From contig NZ_JTDN01000001.1 in the NCBI RefSeq assembly GCF_000802385.1, positions 1,991,501-2,055,500 on the forward strand: a DNA stretch of 64,000 nt, read 5' to 3'. Source of the DNA: Croceibacterium mercuriale. Its GTDB lineage: Bacteria > Pseudomonadota > Alphaproteobacteria > Sphingomonadales > Sphingomonadaceae. The position numbers and the translations under genes are program-made. The notes under the pieces were generated by a model. The model saw only the letters and a program-made list of their open reading frames with translations. It had not been told where the DNA came from and did not search any database. Each line of letters starts with the position of its first letter. Position 1 is the first letter of the stretch. This document shows positions 18,705 through 28,927 of this stretch, one piece after another.

Positions 18705-21700
18705 TCAGAAACGCAGGGTCACGCTGGTGCGGGCACCGACGCGAGAGGCGTTGCCCACATCGCCTTCCACGCTCCAGCGCAGGCCAGGCGTGATATCCAC
18801 CGCGGTGCCGCCACCGATGTGGGCACGGGTGTCCGTGAAGCCCGGATTGGCCACCGTGAACGGCGCGTCTTCCGAGATCACGCTGGCAGTCACCCCCAGC
18901 GGCGTGTCGCTGAGATCCTGGTCCAGGCCCAGCTTGACGAAGGCCTGCCAGTTCGGCGCCAGGCGGTAGCCGCCCGTGATCCGGGCCCGCACCACACTGG
19001 ATGTGTTGCGCTGGCGCGCCACGTTCAGCGCATCGAACGGCAAGGCACCCCCTTCGGCGAAGCCATCGACCCGGCTGGTCACCCCCAGCACCTCGGCCGA
19101 GGCGGCGAGGTTGGCGCGGGGCGAGCTGGTGACATATTCGAAGCCGCCGCCATAGACGGTTGCCGTGCCATCCACCCCGTTGAACGAGGCGGAGCCACCA
19201 TTGGCGATGCGATCACCATCATAGCGGTAGCTGCCATGGCTGACCCGCGCCGACACCCGGAAGGCACCGTCCAGCGCCAGCGGAGCGGAGACACCGGCGG
19301 CGAAGATGTCGCCCCTGGCCTCGCCCTGCAGGTACCGGGACGTCACCTCGCCATCGCTGTGGGTATAGGACACCTGCAGCTTGGCGAGCGCCAGTTCCGC
19401 CGCGAAACCCACGGTGAAGCGGGTATCGCGTGACCGGAAGCGGGTGAAGCCCGCCTCGTTCCGGCTGCGCGCCTGGTCATAGGCGATCGAGCCGGTGGCA
19501 TAGATCGCCCGGTCGGCCAGCTGGGTGTAGCCGCCCAGATCGGCCAGGCCGTTCAGCACCGACAGGCGCTGGTGATCGGCAAGGCCGGCATAGGCTTCAG
19601 GCGAGGCGCGATCGAAGATGGCGGCCAGCGCCACCGCATCCCGCGCCGCCAGTGCGCCGGCAACCTGCTGGACCAGATGGCCGCCACGATACTGGTCCAC
19701 CCCGCCATTCGTGCCGACCCGCAGTTGGCTCAGCATCGCGCGCTGGTTGGCATTGGCGGTCGCAGCGTCGATGAAGCCGTTCCCTCCCGCATTGCCCAGC
19801 CCGATCACGGTTCCATTGGACAGGTTCAGGCCGACGCGATTTCCGAAGGCGCTGGTCACCGTTCCGAACTGGCCCGTGACTGCTCCCGGTGCGACGTCGA
19901 AGATCTGCACCGTCTGGCCCAGAGCGGGTTCGAAGCCGCTGCTGTTGGCAAGGGCCAGGGTGGACCCGTCCTGCAGCGTCAGCTTGCCCGACACGATGAT
20001 CAGGTCGTGGCCGCCTGCATTGCCGGCACCATTCGGCCCCTCGATCTCCATGAACGCCGTCGACCGGCTGCCCAGCGTCAGGTCGGCAAAGCCCATGATA
20101 CCGGGCGAGTTGCCGGGCGAGAGCAGGCCGGTGGAGCTGCCGCCGATGGTGGTGACACCAGCGACCTGGCCGTTGCCGGTCAGGCGCCCGCCATTGGTCA
20201 CCTGCAGCGCCTTGCTGGCCATCATGCCGCCCGAGGTACCGGAGCCGAGATGCAGCGCACCGCCATCGACGGTGGTGGTGTCGGACGTGACGACACCCAC
20301 GACGTCCAGCGTGCCGTTCACCTGCACCTTGTTCGCCTGCAACGTGCCGCTCTGGCGGACGCTCAGCTCGCTGCCCTTCTCCACCATGAAGCTGCCGTTC
20401 TGGACGTTGACGGAGTTGGACAGGCCGAAGGCGCCGCTGGTCAGCGAGACGCTGCCGCTACCCGTGACCGTGCCGTTGAAGTTGCCGCCATTGGCCAGCA
20501 GCAGGTTGTTGCCGTTCAGCGCCAGCGTACCGAAGCCGCTGAGATTGTTGATGGTCTGGTTGCCCTTGACCAACGTCAGGCCCGCCTTGTCGGCAATATC
20601 GACCTTCAGCGCGGAGTCGAGGATGCCCGCACCACCGACCGCCACCGTGCCGGCCGTGACGAACAGCTGGGCCGGAGCGAAGCTGCCCGCCGCTCCTGCC
20701 AGCGTCAACGTGGCTGCGCCGGTCTTGATGACGCTGGCCGTGCCGCCGGTGATGTTGCCGGCAAAGATGCCGTCAATCGTCTGATCGACCGCCATGGCTG
20801 CGCCCTGCGCCAGCACGATGCTGCCGCCGGCGCCGGACAGCGCCCCGCTGGCGATGTCGCCTTCAACGGTAATGGTGCCGCCGTTCAGCGTCAGGCCGCC
20901 ACCCACCTGCAGGTTGCCCGCCACGCTCAACGTTCCCGCATCCTGCCGATAGCCGGAGCTCACGAGCACGTCCGATCCGGACCGAACCGTGCCACCCGCC
21001 AGCGCCAGGCTGCCATTCACGCCAAGCGCGCCGCCGATCGTGGTGCTGCCGCCAGCCTGGGCAAAGCCGCCGGTGCGCAGGGTCTCGCCCACCATCAGCT
21101 CGGCATCGGCCAGTGTCAGCATGCCGCCGACATCCAGCGCGCCGCCCATCGTGGCCGCACCGCCGGTCTGGGCATGGGTGCCGCGCACCACCGCATCACC
21201 AGCAATGGCCAGGCGGCCATTCACCTGCTGCAGGTTGCTGCCGACGATCATCGCACCACCTGCGCCGAGGGTGGCATCGTTGATCGTCAGCCCGTCAGCA
21301 ACGGTGAGGGCTCCGCGAATGTCCGCAGTGCCGCCCGCCTGGGCAAAGGCGCCGCCTACCTCCAGCATGCCGCCCGCCGTCAGGCGGCCAAGCGTCTGCG
21401 AGTAGGAGCGGGCCACGACCGCATCACCGGCAATCGCCAGCACGCCGTCGTCGAGTCGCAGATTCCCGCCGGTGCCGAAATCCGCGCCTGTCGTGGTCGT
21501 CCCGCCGGTCTGCGCAAAGTCGCCACCGGCCATCAGCGAACCACCGACCTTCAGCGCGGCATTGTCCGTCGTCATGCCGGACTGCACCACGAGAGCGCCC
21601 CCGATCGCGGTCTCGCCACCCACCTGGGCGTAGCTGTCACCGACCTTCAGGGCGCCACCCGCAGTCACCTTGCCGATTGTCTGCGCATAGCTGCCCAGCA

Positions 21701-24700
21701 CGATCGCCTCACCGGCAATCGCTAGCACACCATCGTCCAGTCGCAGATTGCCGCCTGTGCCGAAATCCGCGCCTGTTGTGGTCGTCCCGCCGATCTGCGT
21801 GTAGTCGCCACCAGCACCGATCGAGCTGTTCGCGGCCAGCGTGCCGCCATCCACTCTCAGGCTGGACTGCACCGCCAGCGCGTGACCGACAGCCATGACC
21901 CCTTCGGTCTGGGCGTAAGTGCCGCCGACTTCCATCTGACCGCCCACAGTCACCCTGCTGCGCATCTGCGTATAGGCACCCGACACAGCAGCTTCGCCAG
22001 CAATCTCGAGCGCGCCATCGTTCAGCCGCAGGTCGCCGCCAATGCCGAAGTTCGCACCAGCCGTCGTCGTGCCGCCAGTCTGCCCATAATCGCGGCCAGC
22101 CATCAGCGAACCATCGACCTTCAGCGCGGCATTGTCCGTCGTCATGCCGGACTGCACCAGGAGAGCGCCGCCGATTGCGGTTTCGCCACCCTCCTGAGTG
22201 TAGCTGTCGCCGACCTTCAGGGTGCCACCCGCAGTCACCCTGCCGAGTGTCTGCGCATAGCTGCCCAGCACGGTCGCCTCACCGGCCACCACCAGAACAC
22301 CATCGTTCAGCCGCAGATTGCCGTCGGTGCCGAAATCCGCACCTGTCAGCGTGGTGCCGCCAGACTGCGCATAGTCGCCACCAGCACCGATCGAGCCCTT
22401 TGCGGCCAGGGCACCGCCATCCACTGTCAGGCTGGACTGTACCATCAGCGAGCCGCCGATATCTGCTTCCCCGCCGGTCTGAGCGTAGACGCCGCCGACC
22501 TGCATCCGGCCGCCTGCGCGCAGGATGCTGCCGGTCTGGATGTAATTCCCCGTCACGGCCGTATCGCCGGCCACCGTGAGCAGGCCGTCCTGCACTCGTG
22601 CGTCGCCCTCGATGCCGAAGTCGGCACCTGCAGTCGTTATGCCCCCGGTCTGGGCATAGCCGCCGCCCGTCCCGATGGTGCCACCGACATCGAAGATGGC
22701 ATCGTCGACCGCGATGCCGGAGCCGACAGTCACATCGCCGCCGATTTCGGCCGCGCCACTCACCTGGGAGTAGGCACCACCCACCATCAGGTCCGCCGGG
22801 GTGGCAAATTCGGCGGAACCGGCGATGAAGTCGCCCGCAACCGACACGTCCTCACCCGCGTTCAACAAGGCGTCGTTCAGCGTCACGGCACCACCGACCT
22901 TCAGGGTCGTGCCCAGCGTCACCTTGCCGGCGGTCTGGCGGTAATCGCCGCCTACCAGCAGGTCCGCGCTGCCGCTGGTGCTGCCTGCGGTCTGCTCGAA
23001 GGCATCCACCACCACCATGGACGCGTCGCTCGCGATGGTGCCGGTATTGGCGAGCGAGCCGAAGCGGTTCACCGATCCTGCTGCCAGCGACAGCGTGCCG
23101 GCGTTCTCGGCCGCGCCCAGCACCAGCAGTTCGCCGGCATTCGTCAGCCTGCCCGCGTTGCCGAGCTGGCCCACCTTGGCGCCCGCATTCCCTGCGATGT
23201 TGACGGAGCCGGTGTCTGCGTTGGCCAGCGTGCCGCTGACGACCATCGGCGCGCTCAGGTCGAGCAGGCCGCTATTGGCCACTTCCTCCAGGCTAGCGAA
23301 GGCGAGGATCCGGGTGATGCCGGCATTCTTCAGGCTGGCAACCGCGTCCTCGCTGCCCCAGATGAAGGTGCCGGGTTCCCGGACGTCGATCGCCAGGCTG
23401 TCCGCCAGGGTGCCGGACAGGGTGGTCTCGACACCGCCCTGCTCGATCGTCAGTCCACCCGTAAAGGTATTGGCGTTGGACAGCAGCAGCTTGCCCACGC
23501 CGGCCTTCACCAGCTGACCGGCGCCGTTGATCACACCGGCGAATTCACCAGCGCCGGCAAGATCCAGCCGCAGGGTGTTGGCCACCTCCCCGGTCAGCCC
23601 GCCAAGGCTGATCCTGGCATCGCTGTTGCTTGCGAGGCCAGCCGTCGTGATGGTGCGCGTCGTGGCACTTTCCGATCCGCCGACCATGTCGCCCAGGATT
23701 GCCAGGCGGCCATACTGGTACAGGTAAGGGGTCGTCAGATCGCCGCCCAACGCCAGCAGGCCACTGTTATAGGTATAGCTGTCGCTGGTGATGTCGCCCA
23801 TGCTCATCAACGTGGCGTCGGGCCCGTTGTACAGGTAGCCTCCCGTCATACCCTTCGCGAGTAGCGTCCGGCCTTCGTTCACCATCCAGCGATTGTCGAG
23901 CTGGCCGTAGAAGGCAGTCGCCCCTTCGCGCCCCGTATGGATGTCGATGAAGCTGGCATCGGCATGGAAGGCTGCGTTTGCGCGATTGTCGAGGTAATTG
24001 CCGTCCACAGAGGCAAACGCGGCGAGTTCGGCCTTGCCGCCCAGATAGGCACCGGACAGCCGTTCCGCGCCATGGAGCTCCAGCCGGCCACCGTTCATCT
24101 GCAGCGACCCACCACTGGCCTGCATCAGGCGCCCGGTGCTCTCGCCAAAGCGGGTGCTGACCAGGCCATTGTTGATGGTGAGCGACCTCAGGCTGTTCTG
24201 CGCGGTGAAATAGGCGGCGCCGCCATACAGCGTGTCACCGATGATCATCGCGCCATTGCTGAACGCCCCGGCCAGCAGGGCATGGTCGCCCGTCACCGCC
24301 TGGTTGTCGTACACGGCGATGCGTCCTGTCCCGCCGTTCAGGTTGACGGCATTGGCCAGGGTGACCGCGCCTTGCGCATATTCCGACCCGAAGATGAGCG
24401 TCGAACCGTCCTTGACGAAGCCGTTCTGGCCCCAGGTCAGGGCCTGCCCCGGCGCGCCGTTCAGCGATCCGAAGTTGAGCACCAGCCCCTTGGCATCGAC
24501 CGCTGCGAAGCCGCCGCTGCCGTCCCAGTTCAGCTGGTGGGACAAGCCGCCAACGCGCCGGACCACGGTGCCGCCTGCCATCCAGACACCGCCATTCTGC
24601 GACGTCAGGTTGCCGATAGTGCCGGCCCCGTTGAAGGTGAGATGGCTGTTGGCGTTCAGGCCGACGCCGTCGACCGCCTGCAGCGTGGCGCCGCCGACAT

Positions 24701-27173
24701 AGGTGGTACCGGTGTAGGTATTCTGACCCAGCAGCTGCACCAGTCCGCCGCCGGTGATCTGCAGGCCTGCGCCCGCGCCGGACGCGTAGGCCGCGCCGGC
24801 ATAGCTGGCGGAGCTGTCATCCGCGATGGTCCCTTCGAAGCGGATCGTGTTGCCCGCGCCCGGCGTCAGCGTGACGTTGCTGCCCTTCATCATGAACAGG
24901 TCGCTGCCGATCGCCTTGCCCGCGGACCCGCCATTGTTGGAAGAACCCGCCAGCGAGGCGTTGTTCTGGAACAGGGAGTTGCCCGCAATCACCAGCGTGC
25001 CGCCGCTGCGCACGAAGATCGCGCCGCCGAACCCGGAACCGCCGCCGCCATTCGCGCCATCGCCGTCCGAACCGGCACCGGCGCCAAAGCCGGCGGAGCC
25101 GCCCGCACCCGCGTCACCGTCCTTGGCCGCGCCGGTGGCGCCGCCCACGCCGCCCGTGCCGCCCGCACCGCCGCCCGCGCCGAAGCCGCCGGCACCGCCG
25201 GTGCCACCGGCGCCGCCTTCTCCACCATCGGTATAGGACCGCGCACCGTCGCCGCCATTGCCGCCATTGCCGCCGGCGCCGCCGCCGAAGAAGGTGCCAC
25301 CGCTGCCGCCATTGCCGCCGGAGCCGCCATCACCACCGAACGCGACCTGACCCTGGTTGAGATCGTATACCCACTTGCCCAGCAGGACCGCGTTGTAGGC
25401 GACATCAGCCCAGTCGAGCGCGATCGAGATGCCCTTCGCGACGGCGATCGGGAATGTGAACGGCGATGAAGCGGCCGCCGCCTCGGCCGTGGAGGCGATG
25501 GCCGACTTGGTGGCCATCGTGATCGACAGGGCCAGGCCCGTATTGCTCGCCACGCCTGACGATCCGCTGCCACCGTTGCCGCCTGCGCCACCCGCGCCGG
25601 TCAGCGAATTGCCGCCCTTGTAGCCGTTGGTGCCCGACCGCCCTTCGCCATCGTCCATGATTGCATTGAAGCTGCTGCCGTTCTTGCCATTGCCGCCGTT
25701 GGCACCGAAGGCGCTGGTCACCAGACCGTTCATGGCGCCCCCATTGGCGAGTTCCGCCGCGCCCGGATCGATCCGGTAGGTGACGGTGCCGCGCGCCTGG
25801 TCGATGCCGGTGATCACCGCAAACGCAGGCACCCCACCACCCGAAAGCAGCGCGCCGACCTTCAGCCCGTCGGTGCTTGCCACGGTCAGGGTGTTGCCCG
25901 TGCCGGAAATCACCTTGCTGAACGAGGCGACGAAGGTGTTGTCCGCTATCGCTGCCGCCGCGGCCGATGTGACCGCGTTGCTGAGGGTGATCCTGGCACC
26001 GTCGATCCCGGTGATCCGGGTGCCGGTCGGAATGCCCGATCCGCTCACCTCCATCCCTACCGCCAGGTCGTTGCGGGCGGCCGCCAGGGTGATCGCCTGC
26101 GAGCCGACAGCAGCGCCCTGCAGGCTGGCGACAAAACCGGAACCGGGCGTCACCGCATTGGAGAAGGTGATGGTCCCGTCGCTGGCAATTTCCGTGATGA
26201 TGGTGCCGGCCGGGAAGCCGTCGCCGGTCACCGTCATGCCGACCGTCAGCCCGGCCAGGGAGCCGAGCGGCTTGATGCTGTTGCTGCCCGCCACGGAGAA
26301 GCGCGTTGCATGGAACTGAGTGATGGAGACGACCTGCAGATTGCCGACCGGCGCGGTCGTGCCATTGCTCAGCTCAATCGCGGTTGCCTTGTTCTGCGCG
26401 TCATAGGTCACCTTCGTGATGGTCGTGCCGGCCGCGATGCCGTCGCCGACCAGCGCCATGCCGACCTGCACCTTCACCGCATCAAGGGTACCGGAAAGGT
26501 TGAGCGAGGTCGCACCGGTGGCCGGGCCTCCTGCCGGGCCATACGCTGCCGTGTCGAGCGTTGCAGCGTTGATCGCCGACGGATCGATGACGATCTGCTT
26601 GTCGAAGGTCACGCTCTTTCCATCGATGCTGGCGATGCTGGCGTTTGCGGCAGCACCGCCAAAGCTAACATTCGCGCCAGCGCTGATCAGCGGATTGGCG
26701 TGGGTCATGGTGGCGCCGGTGATGACCAGCTGGTTCTGCTCGTTCCGGGCAACAGTCGCCGCCACGCCGAGGGCGGTGATGGCCTTGGCGTCAAGCTCCA
26801 GCGACGGCAGGTTGATGGTGATGTCGGAAAGCGACACGGTTGCGAGGCTGCCGCCTTCGCCGCCCTTCACGGTGTTGCCGATCAGTTCCACGTTGCGCAG
26901 CGTCAGGCTGGCACCCTGGTCCACGAAGAACACGCCGCCCAGGCCCGCACCGCCACCGCTGCCCGCACCACCTTCGGTATAGTAGTTGGTGAAGATGGTG
27001 GTCCGGTCGGAGTTACCGACGCTCCGCGATGCGCCTGCCTGGACGATCTCGCCCTTGGAGCCGTTGCCATCCACCACCGTAGGCGCGCTATCCTGCGCAT
27101 GAACGGCGCCAATCGGAACCAGCGACGTTGCCAGCGTGGACGCCCCGATGAGCAGGCGCGAATAAAGCTTCAT
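18705..27173 (-). CDS. Giant type V autotransporter adhesin
   Basis: A 2822-residue surface protein. It begins MKLYSRLLIGASTLATS with a signal peptide ending AVHAQ; a longer frame to 27269 adds residues without signal character. In order the passenger has: about four repeats of the pattern VGMxVxGxGIPxGTxI (about 204-464); a Gly/Ala/Asn-rich GGNGGSGG tract (about 480-725); autotransporter beta-strand repeats (QNTYTGTTYVGGATL at about 820 and NANTFTGGLTIEQGG at about 1240); an array of 95-residue repeats (about 1470-1940) built of GGxYxQTGG turns; and a further strand repeat near 2150. The last ~265 residues form the translocation barrel, ending VTLRF with the C-terminal Phe needed for BAM insertion. 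It is likely an adhesin or biofilm factor; the target is unknown. Confidence 0.9.
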   Translation of the reverse strand: MKLYSRLLIGASTLATSLVPIGAVHAQDSAPTVVDGNGSKGEIVQAGASRSVGNSDRTTIFTNYYTEGGAGSGGGAGLGGVFFVDQGASLTLRNVELIGNTVKGGEGGSLATVSLSDITINLPSLELDAKAITALGVAATVARNEQNQLVITGATMTHANPLISAGANVSFGGAAANASIASIDGKSVTFDKQIVIDPSAINAATLDTAAYGPAGGPATGATSLNLSGTLDAVKVQVGMALVGDGIAAGTTITKVTYDAQNKATAIELSNGTTAPVGNLQVVSITQFHATRFSVAGSNSIKPLGSLAGLTVGMTVTGDGFPAGTIITEIASDGTITFSNAVTPGSGFVASLQGAAVGSQAITLAAARNDLAVGMEVSGSGIPTGTRITGIDGARITLSNAVTSAAAAAIADNTFVASFSKVISGTGNTLTVASTDGLKVGALLSGGGVPAFAVITGIDQARGTVTYRIDPGAAELANGGAMNGLVTSAFGANGGNGKNGSSFNAIMDDGEGRSGTNGYKGGNSLTGAGGAGGNGGSGSSGVASNTGLALSITMATKSAIASTAEAAAASSPFTFPIAVAKGISIALDWADVAYNAVLLGKWVYDLNQGQVAFGGDGGSGGNGGSGGTFFGGGAGGNGGNGGDGARSYTDGGEGGAGGTGGAGGFGAGGGAGGTGGVGGATGAAKDGDAGAGGSAGFGAGAGSDGDGANGGGGSGFGGAIFVRSGGTLVIAGNSLFQNNASLAGSSNNGGSAGKAIGSDLFMMKGSNVTLTPGAGNTIRFEGTIADDSSASYAGAAYASGAGAGLQITGGGLVQLLGQNTYTGTTYVGGATLQAVDGVGLNANSHLTFNGAGTIGNLTSQNGGVWMAGGTVVRRVGGLSHQLNWDGSGGFAAVDAKGLVLNFGSLNGAPGQALTWGQNGFVKDGSTLIFGSEYAQGAVTLANAVNLNGGTGRIAVYDNQAVTGDHALLAGAFSNGAMIIGDTLYGGAAYFTAQNSLRSLTINNGLVSTRFGESTGRLMQASGGSLQMNGGRLELHGAERLSGAYLGGKAELAAFASVDGNYLDNRANAAFHADASFIDIHTGREGATAFYGQLDNRWMVNEGRTLLAKGMTGGYLYNGPDATLMSMGDITSDSYTYNSGLLALGGDLTTPYLYQYGRLAILGDMVGGSESATTRTITTAGLASNSDARISLGGLTGEVANTLRLDLAGAGEFAGVINGAGQLVKAGVGKLLLSNANTFTGGLTIEQGGVETTLSGTLADSLAIDVREPGTFIWGSEDAVASLKNAGITRILAFASLEEVANSGLLDLSAPMVVSGTLANADTGSVNIAGNAGAKVGQLGNAGRLTNAGELLVLGAAENAGTLSLAAGSVNRFGSLANTGTIASDASMVVVDAFEQTAGSTSGSADLLVGGDYRQTAGKVTLGTTLKVGGAVTLNDALLNAGEDVSVAGDFIAGSAEFATPADLMVGGAYSQVSGAAEIGGDVTVGSGIAVDDAIFDVGGTIGTGGGYAQTGGITTAGADFGIEGDARVQDGLLTVAGDTAVTGNYIQTGSILRAGGRMQVGGVYAQTGGEADIGGSLMVQSSLTVDGGALAAKGSIGAGGDYAQSGGTTLTGADFGTDGNLRLNDGVLVVAGEATVLGSYAQTLGRVTAGGTLKVGDSYTQEGGETAIGGALLVQSGMTTDNAALKVDGSLMAGRDYGQTGGTTTAGANFGIGGDLRLNDGALEIAGEAAVSGAYTQMRSRVTVGGQMEVGGTYAQTEGVMAVGHALAVQSSLRVDGGTLAANSSIGAGGDYTQIGGTTTTGADFGTGGNLRLDDGVLAIAGEAIVLGSYAQTIGKVTAGGALKVGDSYAQVGGETAIGGALVVQSGMTTDNAALKVGGSLMAGGDFAQTGGTTTTGADFGTGGNLRLDDGVLAIAGDAVVARSYSQTLGRLTAGGMLEVGGAFAQAGGTADIRGALTVADGLTINDATLGAGGAMIVGSNLQQVNGRLAIAGDAVVRGTHAQTGGAATMGGALDVGGMLTLADAELMVGETLRTGGFAQAGGSTTIGGALGVNGSLALAGGTVRSGSDVLVSSGYRQDAGTLSVAGNLQVGGGLTLNGGTITVEGDIASGALSGAGGSIVLAQGAAMAVDQTIDGIFAGNITGGTASVIKTGAATLTLAGAAGSFAPAQLFVTAGTVAVGGAGILDSALKVDIADKAGLTLVKGNQTINNLSGFGTLALNGNNLLLANGGNFNGTVTGSGSVSLTSGAFGLSNSVNVQNGSFMVEKGSELSVRQSGTLQANKVQVNGTLDVVGVVTSDTTTVDGGALHLGSGTSGGMMASKALQVTNGGRLTGNGQVAGVTTIGGSSTGLLSPGNSPGIMGFADLTLGSRSTAFMEIEGPNGAGNAGGHDLIIVSGKLTLQDGSTLALANSSGFEPALGQTVQIFDVAPGAVTGQFGTVTSAFGNRVGLNLSNGTVIGLGNAGGNGFIDAATANANQRAMLSQLRVGTNGGVDQYRGGHLVQQVAGALAARDAVALAAIFDRASPEAYAGLADHQRLSVLNGLADLGGYTQLADRAIYATGSIAYDQARSRNEAGFTRFRSRDTRFTVGFAAELALAKLQVSYTHSDGEVTSRYLQGEARGDIFAAGVSAPLALDGAFRVSARVSHGSYRYDGDRIANGGSASFNGVDGTATVYGGGFEYVTSSPRANLAASAEVLGVTSRVDGFAEGGALPFDALNVARQRNTSSVVRARITGGYRLAPNWQAFVKLGLDQDLSDTPLGVTASVISEDAPFTVANPGFTDTRAHIGGGTAVDITPGLRWSVEGDVGNASRVGARTSVTLRF
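21340..22765 (-). repeat. Five tandem 285-bp coding repeats in the autotransporter
   Basis: The segment encoding GADFGTxGNLRLxDG recurs at about 21475, 21760, 22045, 22330 and 22615, a constant 285-bp (95-codon) period. Neighbouring units share long identical nucleotide runs. Each unit is made of about four shorter beta-turn modules with the pattern (S/D)YxQTxGxxTxGG. Boundaries are approximate, and more degenerate modules extend on both sides to about 20900 and 23000. Confidence 0.8.
25000..25730 (-). repeat. Glycine-rich low-complexity coding tract of the autotransporter
   Basis: Dense GGN, GGA and GGS triplets (for example GGDGGSGGNGGSGG and AGGTGGAGG) on the coding strand give a PE-PGRS-like sequence of about 240 residues. 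It is interrupted by a non-repetitive, partly hydrophobic block near 25360-25560. The DNA is made of short GCCGCC/CCGCCATTG repeats and could be slippage-prone. Confidence 0.75.
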
Positions 27174-27525
27174 TGAATAACCCCCGAGAACAGATCCCGG
27201 CTGCCGAAGCTTCACCGCTTGCGAGGTAAGGAGCATCGTAGCCGACCAAACCGGGCTAGCGAGCGCCACTTTCCTAATGGTAAATGGCGGATTAGCGCCA
27301 AACCGAAGGCGGACGAAGTCACAGACTCATGGCGATCTTGCCCGGCGGTCAGTGCTCGTCTCGGTGAGCATCGCTTTCATGTGGGTCGGCACCGGCCACG
27401 TAATCCGTCGGTTCGCCGGATGGCCGAGCTTGTGACCGGTGCGCCCGAGGCTGACGAACGATCTGTTTTCCGGCCGGGAGTTCCGATACGGACACCACTT
27501 TCATGATGATGCCGGACCATCGCTC
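27174..27525. other. Promoter region between autotransporter and MFS genes
   Basis: It contains the autotransporter leader (a CGGGGG ribosome site just before the start on the minus strand). Near 27270-27300 an AT-richer block has a CTAAT ... ATTAG inverted pair, the best promoter/operator candidate. The remainder up to 27525 shows no supported gene and may include the N-terminal codons of the MFS gene if a GTG at 27439 is used. Confidence 0.45.
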
Positions 27526-28836
27526 GTGTTGAACACGCCAGGCGAGCATGTCTCGACCCAGCCGAACGTCGCCGGCGTCGACCCGGGCGCAGGATGGCGG
27601 CTGCGCTACTGGTCGATCTTCACCGGCCAGGCGCTGTCGCTGATCGGCTCCGCCATGACCCAGTTCGTGCTGGTCTGGTGGATCACGGCGACCACCGGCG
27701 ACATTGGCGCACTGGCGACGGCCGGCCTGGCCGCATTGTTGCCGCAGGCTTTGCTCGGGCCACTCGGCGGCACCTTCGCGGATCGGTACAGCCGCCGCCT
27801 GCTGATGATCGCCGCCGATGCGACCAGCGCCCTTTGCATGATGGTGCTGATCGCCCTCTTCCTGACCGACCGGATAGAGCTGTGGCACGCGTATGCGATG
27901 ATGTCCGTCCGCAGCGCAATGGCCGCGTTCCAGGCACCGGCTTCCAGCGCCAGCACCGCGATGCTGGTACCCGCCGGCTTTCTTCCCCGGGCGGCAGGAC
28001 TGAACCAGACGATGTTCGGCATCATGACCGTCGCGGCCGCGCCACTTGGCGCTCTTGCCATCGGTGTCATGCCGATCGGCATGGCCTTGTGGATCGACGT
28101 GGCGACCGCGGTGACCGGCATCGTGCCGTTGCTGATCTTTACCGTCCCCCAGCAGCATCAGCCGAACGACCAACCGCGCGGCATGTGGGTCGAGTTCCGC
28201 GAAGGCGTGCGCCTCGTCCGGCGCAGCCCGGGGCTGCTGCGCATCTATGCCATGCTTGGGGGCGTGGTGCTGGTGATCATGCCGTCCTTCACGCTGCTGC
28301 CTCTTCTGGTGACAGAGCACTTCGCGGGCGGCGCTCAGGAAGTTGCCATCCTGGAAAGCGTCGGTGGCGCGGGGATGATTGCCGGCGGCATGATCGTCAC
28401 CGCACTGGCACCCAGGCGTCTCGTGACGTGGATCCTGTGGGGCTTTGCCTTTTCCTGCTTCACCCTGGCGTTCACGGCGCTGACACCACCGAGCCTGTTC
28501 TGGCTGGCGGCTGCCTCATGGGGGCTGAGCGGGCTTACCTTCATCATGGGCAATGCGCCGTTCACGACCCTGATCCAGACCACCGTGCCCAATCACCTGC
28601 AAGGCCGCGTGCTGGCGCTGCTCAGCACGATCATGGGCTTTGCCGCGCCTGTCGGGCTGGCTGCGGCAGCACCGCTAGGAGAACTCGTCGGCATACGCTG
28701 GCTGTTCGTGATGATGGGCACTGCCGGCGGCTGTATCGGCCTTGCGGGTTTCCTCTCACCGACATTGCGGCGCTTCGGAACTACCATGAGCGGCCTCAGG
28801 GCAGACAGAGAGGTGCCGGCGGTCGGCGGATCTTAA
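27526..28836 (+). CDS. MFS transporter, DHA3 (MefA-like) family
   Basis: A proton-driven efflux carrier of the DHA3 family, which includes macrolide exporters. It has about 12 membrane segments. The N-terminal GWRLRYWSIFTGQALSLIGSA and the TFADRYSRRLLM loop between helices 2 and 3 are typical, and the C-terminal half has VPNHLQGRVLALLSTIMGF. The true start is unclear. GTG 27526 leaves about 24 residues before the first helix and is chosen for that reason, although GTG 27439 keeps the frame open and neither has a good ribosome site. The substrate is unknown. Confidence 0.8.
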   Translation: MLNTPGEHVSTQPNVAGVDPGAGWRLRYWSIFTGQALSLIGSAMTQFVLVWWITATTGDIGALATAGLAALLPQALLGPLGGTFADRYSRRLLMIAADATSALCMMVLIALFLTDRIELWHAYAMMSVRSAMAAFQAPASSASTAMLVPAGFLPRAAGLNQTMFGIMTVAAAPLGALAIGVMPIGMALWIDVATAVTGIVPLLIFTVPQQHQPNDQPRGMWVEFREGVRLVRRSPGLLRIYAMLGGVVLVIMPSFTLLPLLVTEHFAGGAQEVAILESVGGAGMIAGGMIVTALAPRRLVTWILWGFAFSCFTLAFTALTPPSLFWLAAASWGLSGLTFIMGNAPFTTLIQTTVPNHLQGRVLALLSTIMGFAAPVGLAAAAPLGELVGIRWLFVMMGTAGGCIGLAGFLSPTLRRFGTTMSGLRADREVPAVGGS

Positions 28837-28927
28837 GCGTAGGCTTGCGCCCGCTCGAAGCCGGCCGTCTGTTCATCGGGCGTCCTTGCCGGAAAGGGTG
28901 CTCGTGAGTTCGTGCTGCAAGGGCCCG

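Noticed and set aside
19572-25469. Long plus-strand open frames (717, 660 and 510 codons) opposite the autotransporter
   Set aside because: They mirror the repetitive, high-GC minus-strand gene, have no ribosome sites, and encode His/Gln/Arg-rich low-complexity sequence without family features.
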